64,000 nt of DNA from Sva-07 sp963707515 (GTDB taxonomy: Bacteria; Actinomycetota; Acidimicrobiia; Acidimicrobiales; Ilumatobacteraceae): the NCBI GenBank assembly GCA_963707515.1, contig CAVPQI010000001.1, positions 186,001 to 250,000 of the forward strand. The letters run 5' to 3'. The stretch's first letter is position 1, and every line of letters begins with the position of its first letter. Made by a program: the position numbers and the translations under genes. Under the pieces are notes generated by a model, which was not told the origin of the DNA, made no database searches, and saw nothing but the letters and a program-made list of their open reading frames with translations. Shown piece by piece: positions 42,300-49,864 of the stretch.

Positions 42300-42435
42300 C
42301 CGATCGCTCACGGGTCGGGTCGGTGTATCCGGCGATGAACGCCGAGACAGCGACACGTTTGGTGATGATCACCGGATCGTCGTAGCGGACTACCTCAGCA
42401 GTGTGAGGCCCCATCGACGTCGCGCCCGTGTACAT
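42300..42435 (-). pseudogene. Remnant resembling a tyrosine-recombinase N-terminus
   Basis: On the minus strand, ATG 42435 gives MYTGATSMGPHTAEVVRYDD, PVIITKRVAVSAFIAGYTDP and TRERSGS. VAVSAFIAGYTDPTRE resembles the SAM-like N-terminal DNA-binding part of phage-type integrases (the usual continuation would be xYxxDLRxF). After TRE the homologous pattern ends and the catalytic Arg/His/Tyr domain is absent, so only about 45 codons of a recombinase-like gene remain. It sits at the left edge of the accessory islet. The assignment is from pattern memory only. Confidence 0.35.
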
Positions 42436-42467
42436 CGGCGCCGACCCGCGCGGCGCAGTCGCCAGAA

Positions 42468-43751
42468 TTACCCCGACTCGCTGGGGCAGACGCTCGTCAT
42501 GGCGTCGTCGGCGAAGCGGTCGATGGTCCAGCTCAGCGCGTCGGCGCCACCCGGCCCGACGACTCCGATGTGGTTGACGTCGGGATACGACCGCCACACG
42601 GTCGGGGCGTCACCGCCGCACCGCTTCGACGTCCATGCTTCGGTCACCGTCGGTGCGATGATCTCGTCGGCGAGCCCTTGCCCCACGAACACGGGCACAG
42701 TGATGCCGCCGGGTTCGGGGCTGTTCTGGTCGAGCCGGGCGGTCCATGTCGGGTTAGTGGTGGGGTCGATGGCGAGGATGTCGTCGGGAAGTGCCACGTC
42801 GTTGATGACGATCCGGTAGCGCGACGGCTGGTTGAAGCAAGCCTCGGCGATGCGTTCCGCGGGCCGTTGTGCAGCGTCGGTGAGGGTGCCCGCCGGGATG
42901 TCGGGGTAGTACTCCTCCCACGACTCCACGGCGAGGATGGTCAGTATGTCGCCTGGCCGCGTACCCAAGACGGCTTCCAGGTTGTCCTTCAAGTTCGTCG
43001 CCGGGGCGAGCGCGGCGACCCCGACGAGCGGATAGTCACCCAGGTAGTCGGCGGCGAGCTGCCCGGCGAACAGCGCCGCCTGGCCGCCCTGGGAGTGACC
43101 CCAGATCACGTACCGGTCGTCGAGTTCGACGCCGAGGTCGAGTTCGACATCGAGAGCGTGCACGGCACGGACCGAATCGAGCACGGCCCGTCCTTCGCTC
43201 TCGCCGACCAGGTACGGATGGGGGCTCGGCGTGCCGAGGCCCGGGTAGTCGGTGAGCGTGATGACCCAGCCCTGCTCGAGCGCAGCGGTCATGTCGGGGA
43301 TTCCCTTGAGCGGATCTGCGGTGTTCGACGGCGCGCACGGGCGGGCGATCCCGGTCGTGCCATGGGACCACGCCAGCACCGGATGCGGCCCGGGCCCGGC
43401 ATCCGTCGGGGCGATGATCAGTCCACTCACGGCGAGGGGCTCGTCGTGCTCGTCGGTGGAGACGTAGAGCACCTTCCACGCCTCGGCACCGACCGGAATG
43501 CCGTCGGTGAACGGCTCCGAGCGGAGCACCGTGCCGAGCGGCTCGTCGAGGTCGTCGGGCGGCGTGTAGAAGGCGCCCGGCTCCGGGTTTCGGGTGGCCA
43601 CGAGGAACACGACCACGGCGACGGCGATCAGCACCACGAGGACGCCGACGGTACCGATCACCCATTTCAGGAGCCGGTGTCGACCCCGGTTGCCTTTCGT
43701 CGGCGTGTCCTGCTCTTCCGGTTCATCAGTCACGGGCACAATGTGGCACAC
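42468..43751 (-). CDS. Membrane-anchored or secreted alpha/beta-hydrolase lipase
   Basis: The 427-residue protein (ATG 43751; GTG 43733 also possible) has a basic N-terminus and one membrane helix (WVIGTVGVLVVLIAVAVVVF) as anchor or signal. The catalytic domain contains VLAWSHGTTGIARPCAPSNT, YVIWGHSQGGQAALFAGQ with the nucleophile Ser, VPVFVGQGLADEIIAP with the Asp, and VNHIGVVGPGGADALSW with the His. The arrangement fits secretory lipases (LIP family) common in Actinobacteria. The preferred ester is unknown. It lies inside the accessory islet. Confidence 0.78.
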   Translation of the reverse strand: MCHIVPVTDEPEEQDTPTKGNRGRHRLLKWVIGTVGVLVVLIAVAVVVFLVATRNPEPGAFYTPPDDLDEPLGTVLRSEPFTDGIPVGAEAWKVLYVSTDEHDEPLAVSGLIIAPTDAGPGPHPVLAWSHGTTGIARPCAPSNTADPLKGIPDMTAALEQGWVITLTDYPGLGTPSPHPYLVGESEGRAVLDSVRAVHALDVELDLGVELDDRYVIWGHSQGGQAALFAGQLAADYLGDYPLVGVAALAPATNLKDNLEAVLGTRPGDILTILAVESWEEYYPDIPAGTLTDAAQRPAERIAEACFNQPSRYRIVINDVALPDDILAIDPTTNPTWTARLDQNSPEPGGITVPVFVGQGLADEIIAPTVTEAWTSKRCGGDAPTVWRSYPDVNHIGVVGPGGADALSWTIDRFADDAMTSVCPSESG

Positions 43752-43798
43752 ACGGTCCGCTCATCGTCGAAGCTCGCGGCCATCGCCGTCACCTCACC

Positions 43799-43908
43799 GT
43801 GAACCGGCCGGGGTTTTGCATCAGGTCCTCCCTGCTCCTGGGAGGATCAACAGATGCCAGCTAGGAAGGAAGGATTACACGCCTGAGTTCAAGGACCAGG
43901 CGGTGAGG
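43799..43908 (+). mobile_element. IS3-family left-end relic with orfA start, truncated
   Basis: TGAACCGGCCGGGGTTTTGC at 43800-43819 looks like the terminal inverted repeat of IS3-group elements. Thirty-four bases later, ATG 43854 starts MPARKEG and, one base out of frame, RKDYTPEFKDQAVRL. This is the recognisable beginning of the IS3 OrfA helix-turn-helix protein. The match ends at about 43908, where the parE 3' flank begins. No OrfB or right end is present nearby, so this is a broken insertion with one additional frameshift. Confidence 0.55.
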
Positions 43909-43945
43909 TTGCCGATCTGCGCTGCCCTCCGTCCGTAGCGGTGGA

Positions 43946-44269
43946 TCAGGTGGTGTCGAGGTCGGCCAGGATGACCGGCAGGTCTTGGGCGTCGGACAGG
44001 AGGCGGACAACGTCGGCGTGATCCGGTCGCACGAAATAGAACCAGCCGACTGGAAAGCCTTCGATCCGCCGGACTCGGAGCCCGGGAATGTCGCACAGCT
44101 CACCGACGCGTGGCGATCCGGCGTTGGGCGTCTTCTCGATGGCGCGCAGCGACGCAACAGCAGCATCGAAGAAGCGCACGCCGAGATCGGTTCCGCCCTC
44201 AGTGCTGTAGTAGCGGGCGCGTTCGACGAGATCGGCCTCAGCCAGTGGTCGCAGCCGAGCGACGGTCAC
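43946..44269 (-). CDS. parE: ParE/RelE-superfamily toxin
   Basis: GTG 44269 encodes 107 residues, MTVARLRPLAEADLVERARY, then GVRFFDAAVASLRAIEKTPN, GSPRVGELCDIPGLRVRRIE and VGWFYFVRPDHADVVRLLSD. Layout (N-terminal helical hairpin, then beta-strands with RxRRIExFPxxWxYF) is that of ParE, a gyrase-poisoning toxin. Its start overlaps the stop of the upstream antitoxin remnant (GTGA). The toxin frame is intact. Confidence 0.82.
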   Translation of the reverse strand: MTVARLRPLAEADLVERARYYSTEGGTDLGVRFFDAAVASLRAIEKTPNAGSPRVGELCDIPGLRVRRIEGFPVGWFYFVRPDHADVVRLLSDAQDLPVILADLDTT

Positions 44270-44439
44270 GCGTCAACGGCGAACGCACGTTGACGGATCT
44301 CGTCGATGACGTCGGCGGTCGCAGGGCGTCCGTCTCCGGACTCGAGCCCGTCAGCAATGAGGCCTCGCAACCGCCGCTCGGCCACGTGTTGCTGGTCGCG
44401 CCGGATCAGCTCTCGCAGGTACTCAGTTGCATCGTGATA
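44266..44439 (-). pseudogene. parD: ParD-like antitoxin, N-terminal DNA-binding half missing
   Basis: The frame ending at TGA 44266 reads YHDATEYLRELIRRDQQHVA, ERRLRGLIADGLESGDGRPA and TADVIDEIRQRAFAVDA. This matches the middle and C-terminal half of ParD antitoxins, the part that wraps the toxin. Directly upstream the frame meets TGA at 44440-44442, and the RHH N-terminus expected before YHDATEYLREL is absent. No ATG is available within the fragment. The next gene starts on the opposite strand 10 bases away. The module may therefore lack autoregulation or be decaying. Confidence 0.65.
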
Positions 44440-44449
44440 TCATGATGTC

Positions 44450-44659
44450 ATGGCAAAGCAGACCACTGTTCGGTTGCCCGACGACCTTGCCGACGACGCC
44501 GAAGCCGTCGCTCGCGTCCGAGGTGACAGCGTCAACCAGCTCATCATCGACGCACTCGCCGCCGAGATCGAACGGGTCCGCTCCGACGACGACTTCACCG
44601 CCCGCGCCAAGAAGCTGCTCGAGCGTGACCGGGAGATCCTCGACCGCCTCGCGAAGTGA
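44450..44659 (+). CDS. Ribbon-helix-helix antitoxin of a Doc module
   Basis: The 69-residue protein MAKQTTVRLPDDLADDAEAV has the RHH/CopG beginning (TTVRLPDDL, the DNA-contacting strand, then two helices). Its tail is charged (DDDFTARAKKLLERDREILD). The stop overlaps the GTG of the Doc toxin gene (GTGA), the usual coupling of toxin-antitoxin pairs. It presumably binds and neutralises the Doc-like toxin and represses the operon. It starts 10 bases from the ParD fragment on the other strand. Confidence 0.8.
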   Translation: MAKQTTVRLPDDLADDAEAVARVRGDSVNQLIIDALAAEIERVRSDDDFTARAKKLLERDREILDRLAK

Positions 44660-45078
44660 CTCGCTATCTCAGCCTCGCTGAGTTCTGGTACCTCGCCGAG
44701 CACGTCACCGGCATCGACGTCGCAACGCTCATCAAGGCCAGCCGCGTCGGGCTCGCCGACTCGGCGCTGCACGCACCCCAGGCCGGCTTCGGCGACACCG
44801 ACTTCTACCCGGACGTGTACGACAAGGCCGCCGTGCTCGCATGTCGGATCGCGTGGAATCACCCGTTGCCCGACGGCAACAAGCGCGCCGCGTGGGCATG
44901 TCTCGTGCTGTTCCTCGACCTCAACGAGGGGTCATGGAACGACGAGCAACCCGACGTCGACGAGGCTGTTGAAGCGATGCTTGCGGTGGCCGGCCGCGAG
45001 GTCGACGAGGAGTGGCTCGCAAGCTGGCTCCGCGAACGGGTCAACTTCAAGAACTGCGCCCAGAAACCCGCTCGGTAA
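44656..45078 (+). CDS. doc: Doc-type (death-on-curing) Fic-family toxin
   Basis: GTG 44656 starts a 140-residue protein, MTRYLSLAEFWYLAEHVTGI. The Fic core reads HPLPDGNKRAAWACLVLFLD (residues 69-88). Canonical Fic enzymes have HxFxxGNGR; NKR in place of NGR is the Doc type, and Doc phosphorylates EF-Tu. Leu replaces the usual Phe after His-Pro. The N-terminal LSLAEFWYLAEHV and DxxLHAPQAGFGDTDFYP regions match Doc. Paired with the upstream RHH antitoxin. Confidence 0.83.
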   Translation: MTRYLSLAEFWYLAEHVTGIDVATLIKASRVGLADSALHAPQAGFGDTDFYPDVYDKAAVLACRIAWNHPLPDGNKRAAWACLVLFLDLNEGSWNDEQPDVDEAVEAMLAVAGREVDEEWLASWLRERVNFKNCAQKPAR

Positions 45079-45103
45079 TCCCGGACTGAAAGGGACGGCC
45101 GCG

Positions 45104-45469
45104 GACATCGAGCGCGAGTTGCACGACGCATGGCTCGACCTCGACTCGGTGGGCCTCAACGCAGACCACCACGCAATCATCAGCGGTTACCGACAACGCC
45201 CGGTGCTCGGGCGTTGGTTCATGACTGGTCGGTATCCAGTTGAGCTTGCCGTGAGCGGTGCGGAGTCGGTGGACTTCGACGACCCCGATGGGCTGGGTGG
45301 GGTTGGCGTTGATGACGTCACGATCGACGATCGCGGGATGACGGTCACAAGCTGCTACGTCGGCAGCTTCACGACTGTCGGGGCGCACTCGGTTTGCTCG
45401 GCGGGTTGGCTCATGAACTGCCTGCCGCCTGCGGGTTGGCTTCCGAACGAGGTGCTGCCCGCCGAGTGA
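45104..45469 (+). CDS. Unrecognised ORF in the islet, probably partial
   Basis: The frame ending at TGA 45467-45469 reads DIERELHDAWLDLDSVGLNA, ISGYRQRPVLGRWFMTGRYP, VELAVSGAESVDFDDPDGLG and MTVTSCYVGSFTTVGAHSVC. The codon pattern is less GC-rich than chromosomal genes around it. There is no plausible start at the 5' end (only internal ATG/GTG), so it may be the 3' part of a gene cut by rearrangement. I do not recognise a family. It lies between the Doc module and the IS110 element. Confidence 0.35.
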   Translation, partial: DIERELHDAWLDLDSVGLNADHHAIISGYRQRPVLGRWFMTGRYPVELAVSGAESVDFDDPDGLGGVGVDDVTIDDRGMTVTSCYVGSFTTVGAHSVCSAGWLMNCLPPAGWLPNEVLPAE

Positions 45470-46820
45470 ATCGACCGTGGTGTGGCTCGAAAGAGGCGCG
45501 CAGGATCATCTTCAACCAGGAGTGCCCATCACGGTTCCATCAACCGTTGAAGGGAGAACTGTCATGTCAGTGATCATCGGGATCGACCCGCACAAGGCGT
45601 TGCACGCGGCGTGTGTGATCGACCGCAGCGAGGTCGAGTTGGCCGAGCTGCAGGTCCGCACCGGGCCACGCCAACTCGCCGAGCTGCTCGCGTGGGCGGC
45701 ACCGTTCGAGTGTCGAACGTGGGCGATCGAGTCCGCTGGCGGGCTCGGCTATCTGCTCGCCCAGCAGCTCGTCGCGCGCGGTGAACACGTCGTGGATGTG
45801 CCGGCGACGTTGTCGTCGCGGGTGCGGGTGTTGGGTTCGGGCCGGTCGAACAAGAACGACGCCAACGACGCCCGCGCGGTCGCCGTCGCGGCGTTGCGGT
45901 CACCGTCGATCGCCCATGTCCGCGCCGAGGATCACGTGCAGTGTGCTGCGCCTGTTGGCCAAGGCCCAGCTCGACGCGTCGCGGGCTCGGAGCCGGGCGT
46001 GCTGCCGGCTGCACGCGCTGGTGCGCGAGTTGGTGCCGGGCGGGATCCGCAAGGAAATCGTTGTCGACACAAGCAGATCAGATCCTCGGCGACGATCGAG
46101 CCGGTCAACGCAACGCAACGTCAACGTCTCGAGCTCGCCCACGAGACGCTCGACGAGATCCGCCTGCTCGACGCCAAGGTTGAAGCGATCCAAGGCTCGC
46201 ATCACCGAAGCCGTCACCGCGTCGGGGACGTCGCTGACCGACATCTTCGGCGTCGGTCCGATCATCGCCGCGATGATCATCGGCTACACCGGCGACGTCA
46301 CCCGGTTCCCGACCGCCGGGCACTTCGCCGCGTACAACGGGACCGCCCCGATCGAGTTCTCCTCATCCGGGCGACACCGTGCATCGGCTGTCGCGACGCG
46401 GCAACCGAACGTTGAACCATGCGATCCACATGATCGCCGTCACCCAGATCCGCCACCCCGACAGCGAAGGCCGCGCGCTACTACGACCGCAAGCTCGCCG
46501 AGGGCCACAACCAAGCGCGAAGCGATGCGCGCGTTGAAGCGCCAGATCTCCGACCGCGTCTTCACCGACACCTCACGCGTCGACGCTCGAGCAAGTAGGT
46601 CCGGGAGGACAACCCAGGAACGACTCTTCAATCCAGCGCGGCCGGCCAAGCCCTGGAACACCGGCACTTCGGATCAAGTCACTCCCGGACCCAGACACAA
46701 CGCTACGCCCGCCCGGACCCGCCTGTCACGGGCCAACCTCGAACGCGCCCCGACAGCCGCCTCGAAAGACCCACTTGACACAAAGAGGGATCGCTCGGCG
46801 CTACCTGGGCAGTCGGTGAT
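45470..46820 (+). mobile_element. IS110-family element, approximate extent
   Basis: The element is taken as the transposase gene plus non-coding ends; IS110 elements lack terminal inverted repeats, so the borders are estimates. The left end before 45564 would carry a guide (bridge) RNA in IS110-group members. On the right, 46599-46820 contains GACCCACTTGACACAAAGAG, a phrase I recall in the 3' ends of actinobacterial IS110 copies, and no coding signal. Confidence 0.45.
45564..46598 (+). pseudogene. IS110-family DEDD transposase, frame-broken
   Basis: ATG 45564 (RBS AGGGAG) gives MSVIIGIDPHKALHAACVID, with the first catalytic Asp. WAIESAGGLGYLLAQQLVAR, VVDVPATLSSRVRVLGSGRS and KNDANDARAVAVAAL follow, the RuvC-like DEDD half. 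After several frame changes from about 45930, VLRLLAKAQLDASRARS, ITEAVTASGTSLTDIFGVGP, MIIGYTGDVTRFPTAGHFAA, YNGTAPIEFSSSG, HAIHMIAVTQIRHPDSEGRA and REAMRALKRQISDRVF complete the Transposase_20 domain with the catalytic Ser region. The gene stops about 46598. As written it cannot make a full protein. Confidence 0.78.
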
Positions 46821-46975
46821 CGGGCGCGCGATAACGCTCCGCTCCATTCGCTCCTCGAGACCCACATTCCGGCGAAGTGTGAGACCTTCGGCGGACGACC
46901 GGTAGCGCATAACCGCGAATCGCCGCGGCGCCCCGGCGCACCCGCGTCGCTCCAGGGCTCTCGGGGCGGGCGGCG
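46821..46975. other. Non-coding stretch between IS110 and the Mo oxidoreductase gene
   Basis: I see no gene in this stretch. It may contain flanking chromosomal sequence and the terminator region of the minus-strand oxidoreductase gene ending at 46976. No obvious hairpin was found. Confidence 0.4.
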
Positions 46976-48524
46976 TCAGATGTCGAACCAGCGCATCGGG
47001 TACCCCTGGGCGCCGTTCGGCGCGACGGGTGCCGTCTCCGCCGGCTGCGGCTCGCCGCTGCCGTCGAACGCCCTGGCGTCGACGCGGTGACGGCCCGGCT
47101 CGCCGGTCACCGTCGCTCGCCACTGCACCCACGTGTCGTTCGACGGAACCCCGCCGAGCTCGGCTTCGAGCCAGTCACCTTCGTCGATGCGGACCTCGAC
47201 CTTGGACACGCCGCGATGCACCGCCCAGGCGACGCCGGCGACGATGCGCTCCCCCGCCGCCGCCCCGGGACGGTCGGTGTCGATGCGCGCCATCGTCTTC
47301 ACCGGGCCCAGCTTCGACCAGCCGCGCGGGATCCAGTAGGCGTCGTAGTCCTCCCATCGGGTGAGCTCGATCGACGTCACCCACTTGGTCGCCGACACGT
47401 AGCCGTAGAGCCCGGGTACGACGAGCCGTACCGGATACCCGTGTCGCGGCGGCAGCGGCTCGCCGTTCATGGCGACCGCCAACAGTGCGTCGCGGCCGTC
47501 CATGATCACCTCGGTCGGGCTGCCGGCGGTGAACCCGTCGTCGGAACGGCTGACGACCTGTGTCGCGTCATCGTGCAGGCCGGCCTCGGCGAGCACGTCG
47601 GCGAGCAGCACGCCTTGCCACAGGGCGGTACCCACGAGGTCGCCACCGATCGGGTTCGACACGCACGACAGCGTCACGTAGCGCTCGACCTGGGGCGCGC
47701 CAACAGGTCGTCGAACGACAGCCGCAGCTCACGGTCGACGCGGCCGTGCACCTTGAGGCGCCACGAGTTCGTGGAGATCTGCGGCACGACGAGCGCCGTG
47801 TCGATCCGGTAGAAGTCGTCGTTCGGGGTGATGAACGGGAATGCCCCGTCGACACCCAGATCGGCGTTCGCCGGCAGCGCCGGGCGCGGTCGACCGGCGT
47901 CGGCAGCACGATCTCGTCGCGTTCGGCACCGATCTCGTAGCGGCGCTGGACGATCCTGCCGATGCCGCCCACGGCCGCCGCGGCGACACCGATCCCGACC
48001 GCACCACCCACGAAGTGCCGGCGGTCGACGCCCATCGGCTGGGCGATCGGTGGCCCATCGCCGGCCACGGTCGTCGACGGCGCCGGCGCCGGGCGGGTGA
48101 GGAACCAGATCACGGCCACCGAGACGGCCGTGCCGAGGATCGTCGGCAGCAGCTTGGCGAGCGTCGGCGCCGGGCGCTGCAGCACCGCCGCGGCACCGAT
48201 CGCGCCGATGGCGACCGTCAGCGCGTACGCCGCCGGGCGCCGCCCGCGTACGGCGAGCACCCCGACGATGACGCCGACGACGCCGATCACGATCAGCGCC
48301 CCGAGGACCAGCACCACCTTGTCGTTGGTGCCGAACGTCTCGATCGCCCAGTTCTTCAGCGACCGCGGCACCCAGTCGATGAACTGCTGACCGACCGGCA
48401 CCACCGGCGATGCCGTGCCCTCGATGATGCCGACGACGAGCTCGGACACCGCCAGCCCGGCACCGGTCGCCACGACACCCAGGAGCGGTCCGTACCACCA
48501 CGGACCATACGATCGGGTCCGCAT
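46976..48524 (-). CDS. Membrane-anchored molybdopterin oxidoreductase (sulfite-oxidase family), frameshifted
   Basis: ATG 48524 starts MRTRSYGPWWYGPLLGVVAT, then about four membrane helices (LVLGALIVIGVVGVIVGVLA, AYALTVAIGAIGAAAVL). VDRRHFVGGAVGIGVAAAAV follows, a twin-arginine-like segment, leading to the periplasmic enzyme. After frame changes near 47875 and 47700 come FPFITPNDDFYRIDTALVVP, VTLSCVSNPIGGDLVGTALW with the Mo-ligand Cys, HGYPVRLVVPGLYGYVSATK and the Mo-co-dimerisation-like C-terminal domain ending QGYPMRWFDI. The family oxidises or reduces small anions or sulfoxides. Restored length is about 515 residues. Confidence 0.83.
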
Positions 48525-49587
48525 GACCGATGACGATTCCGCAGTCCCCGACACGTCCGACTCCCGCGCCCGTTCGATCGTCGCCGACTTGGCGGTGTCG
48601 GAGAACGTGCGGCTCTCCGAGGAGCTCGTCTCCGAAGCGCTCGGGCTCATCACCGACCAGCCTGACACGCTGGATCTCAAGATTGCCACCGCGGCCCTGG
48701 CGGAGATGCGCGACGCCTATGCCATGTTCCGGCCGTACAAGGACCGCCGCAAGGTGTCGATCTTCGGGTCTGCTCGAACGGGCCGCGACGACCCGCTGTA
48801 CGACCTCGCCCGCCGCCTTGCGGAGCGCCTCGCCGCCGATGGCTGGATGACCGTCACGGGCGCCGGGCCGGGGATCATGGAAGCCGGCATGGAGGGCGCC
48901 GGTCGCGACCTGTCGATCGGCGTCTCGATCCGCCTGCCGTTCGAGACCGGTGCCAACTCGGTGATCGCCGGCGACGACAAGCACGTCAGCATGAAGTACT
49001 TCTTCACCCGCAAGCTGATGCTGATCAAGGAGTCACAGGGCTTCGTCTGCCTGCCGGGCGGCTTCGGCACACTCGACGAGATGTTCGAGCTCCTCACGCT
49101 CACCCAGACCGGCAAGGGCGTCCCCGTGCCGATCGTGCTGCTCGACGCCCCCGGCGACCCGTACTGGTCGGGCGTCGACACGTTCGTACGCGAGCAGCTC
49201 GTCGCCCGCGGGCTCGTCGCCGCCCGCGACGTCGAGCTGTACACGATCACCAATTCCTGCGAGGAAGCGGTGCAGGTGATCCAGCGGTTCTACGCCAATT
49301 ACCACTCGATCCGCTTCGTCGGTGACGAGCTGATCATCCGCATCCGCACACCGCCGACCGACGAGCAGCTCGCGGAGCTCAATGCCAAGTTCGGTCACCT
49401 GGCGTCACGCGGCGCCATCGAACGGGCTCGGCCGTTCCGCGCCGAGGTGCGCGACGACGACCACCTCGATCTCGAACGGCTGTCGTTCACGTTCGGCAAG
49501 CGTGGCTACGGCGATCTCGTGGCCATGATCCACACGCTGAACGGCTACGTCGACCAGTCGGACGCGTCGCCAGCGCCGCCGAGCTGA
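48523..49587 (+). CDS. LOG-family (Rossmann nucleotide-binding) protein
   Basis: ATG 48523 shares the CATG tetranucleotide with the divergent ATG at 48524. The 354-residue protein MTDDDSAVPDTSDSRARSIV has a Rossmann fold with VSIFGSARTGRDDPLYDLAR, VTGAGPGIMEAGMEGAGRD and VCLPGGFGTLDEMFELLTLT (the PGGxGTxxE motif of the lysine-decarboxylase-like LOG family, which hydrolyse cytokinin nucleotides or similar purine nucleotides). A C-terminal extension of about 90 residues is characteristic of the larger actinobacterial members. The function in bacteria is unresolved. Confidence 0.83.
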   Translation: MTDDDSAVPDTSDSRARSIVADLAVSENVRLSEELVSEALGLITDQPDTLDLKIATAALAEMRDAYAMFRPYKDRRKVSIFGSARTGRDDPLYDLARRLAERLAADGWMTVTGAGPGIMEAGMEGAGRDLSIGVSIRLPFETGANSVIAGDDKHVSMKYFFTRKLMLIKESQGFVCLPGGFGTLDEMFELLTLTQTGKGVPVPIVLLDAPGDPYWSGVDTFVREQLVARGLVAARDVELYTITNSCEEAVQVIQRFYANYHSIRFVGDELIIRIRTPPTDEQLAELNAKFGHLASRGAIERARPFRAEVRDDDHLDLERLSFTFGKRGYGDLVAMIHTLNGYVDQSDASPAPPS

Positions 49588-49784
49588 CGCAGCAGTCCCG
49601 CTGCCTTGTCGATCGCTCGCCGCGCCTGCATCAGTCGGCGATCGTCGACCGGCCGCTCGCCCGTCCCGCCGGCGACTGCCTCGCGCAGCTCGTCGAAGGC
49701 GAGGTCGTCGAGTTCGGCGGCGATCGCCTCGAGTCGCTCGACGAGGTCGCCGTACTGCTCCGATCCGATCGTCACGTCGAGCAT
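49545..49784 (-). CDS. Small hypothetical helical protein overlapping the LOG gene
   Basis: ATG 49784 gives 79 residues, MLDVTIGSEQYGDLVERLEA, AELDDLAFDELREAVAGGTG and LMQARRAIDKAAGLLRQLGG. The Leu/Glu/Ala heptads suggest a coiled coil reminiscent of small subunits such as XseB but without its signature. The 3' end overlaps the convergent LOG gene by 43 bases. The codon choice looks coding (third positions G/C), which is why I include it, but no family is recognised. Confidence 0.5.
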   Translation of the reverse strand: MLDVTIGSEQYGDLVERLEAIAAELDDLAFDELREAVAGGTGERPVDDRRLMQARRAIDKAAGLLRQLGGAGDASDWST

Positions 49785-49864
49785 CGTAGGTTCGGTGGCG
49801 CGGTCCACATCGCTCGCCGGCAGGCCCGCCGCACGGGCACGAGGAACCGTCGTACGCTGCTCCC

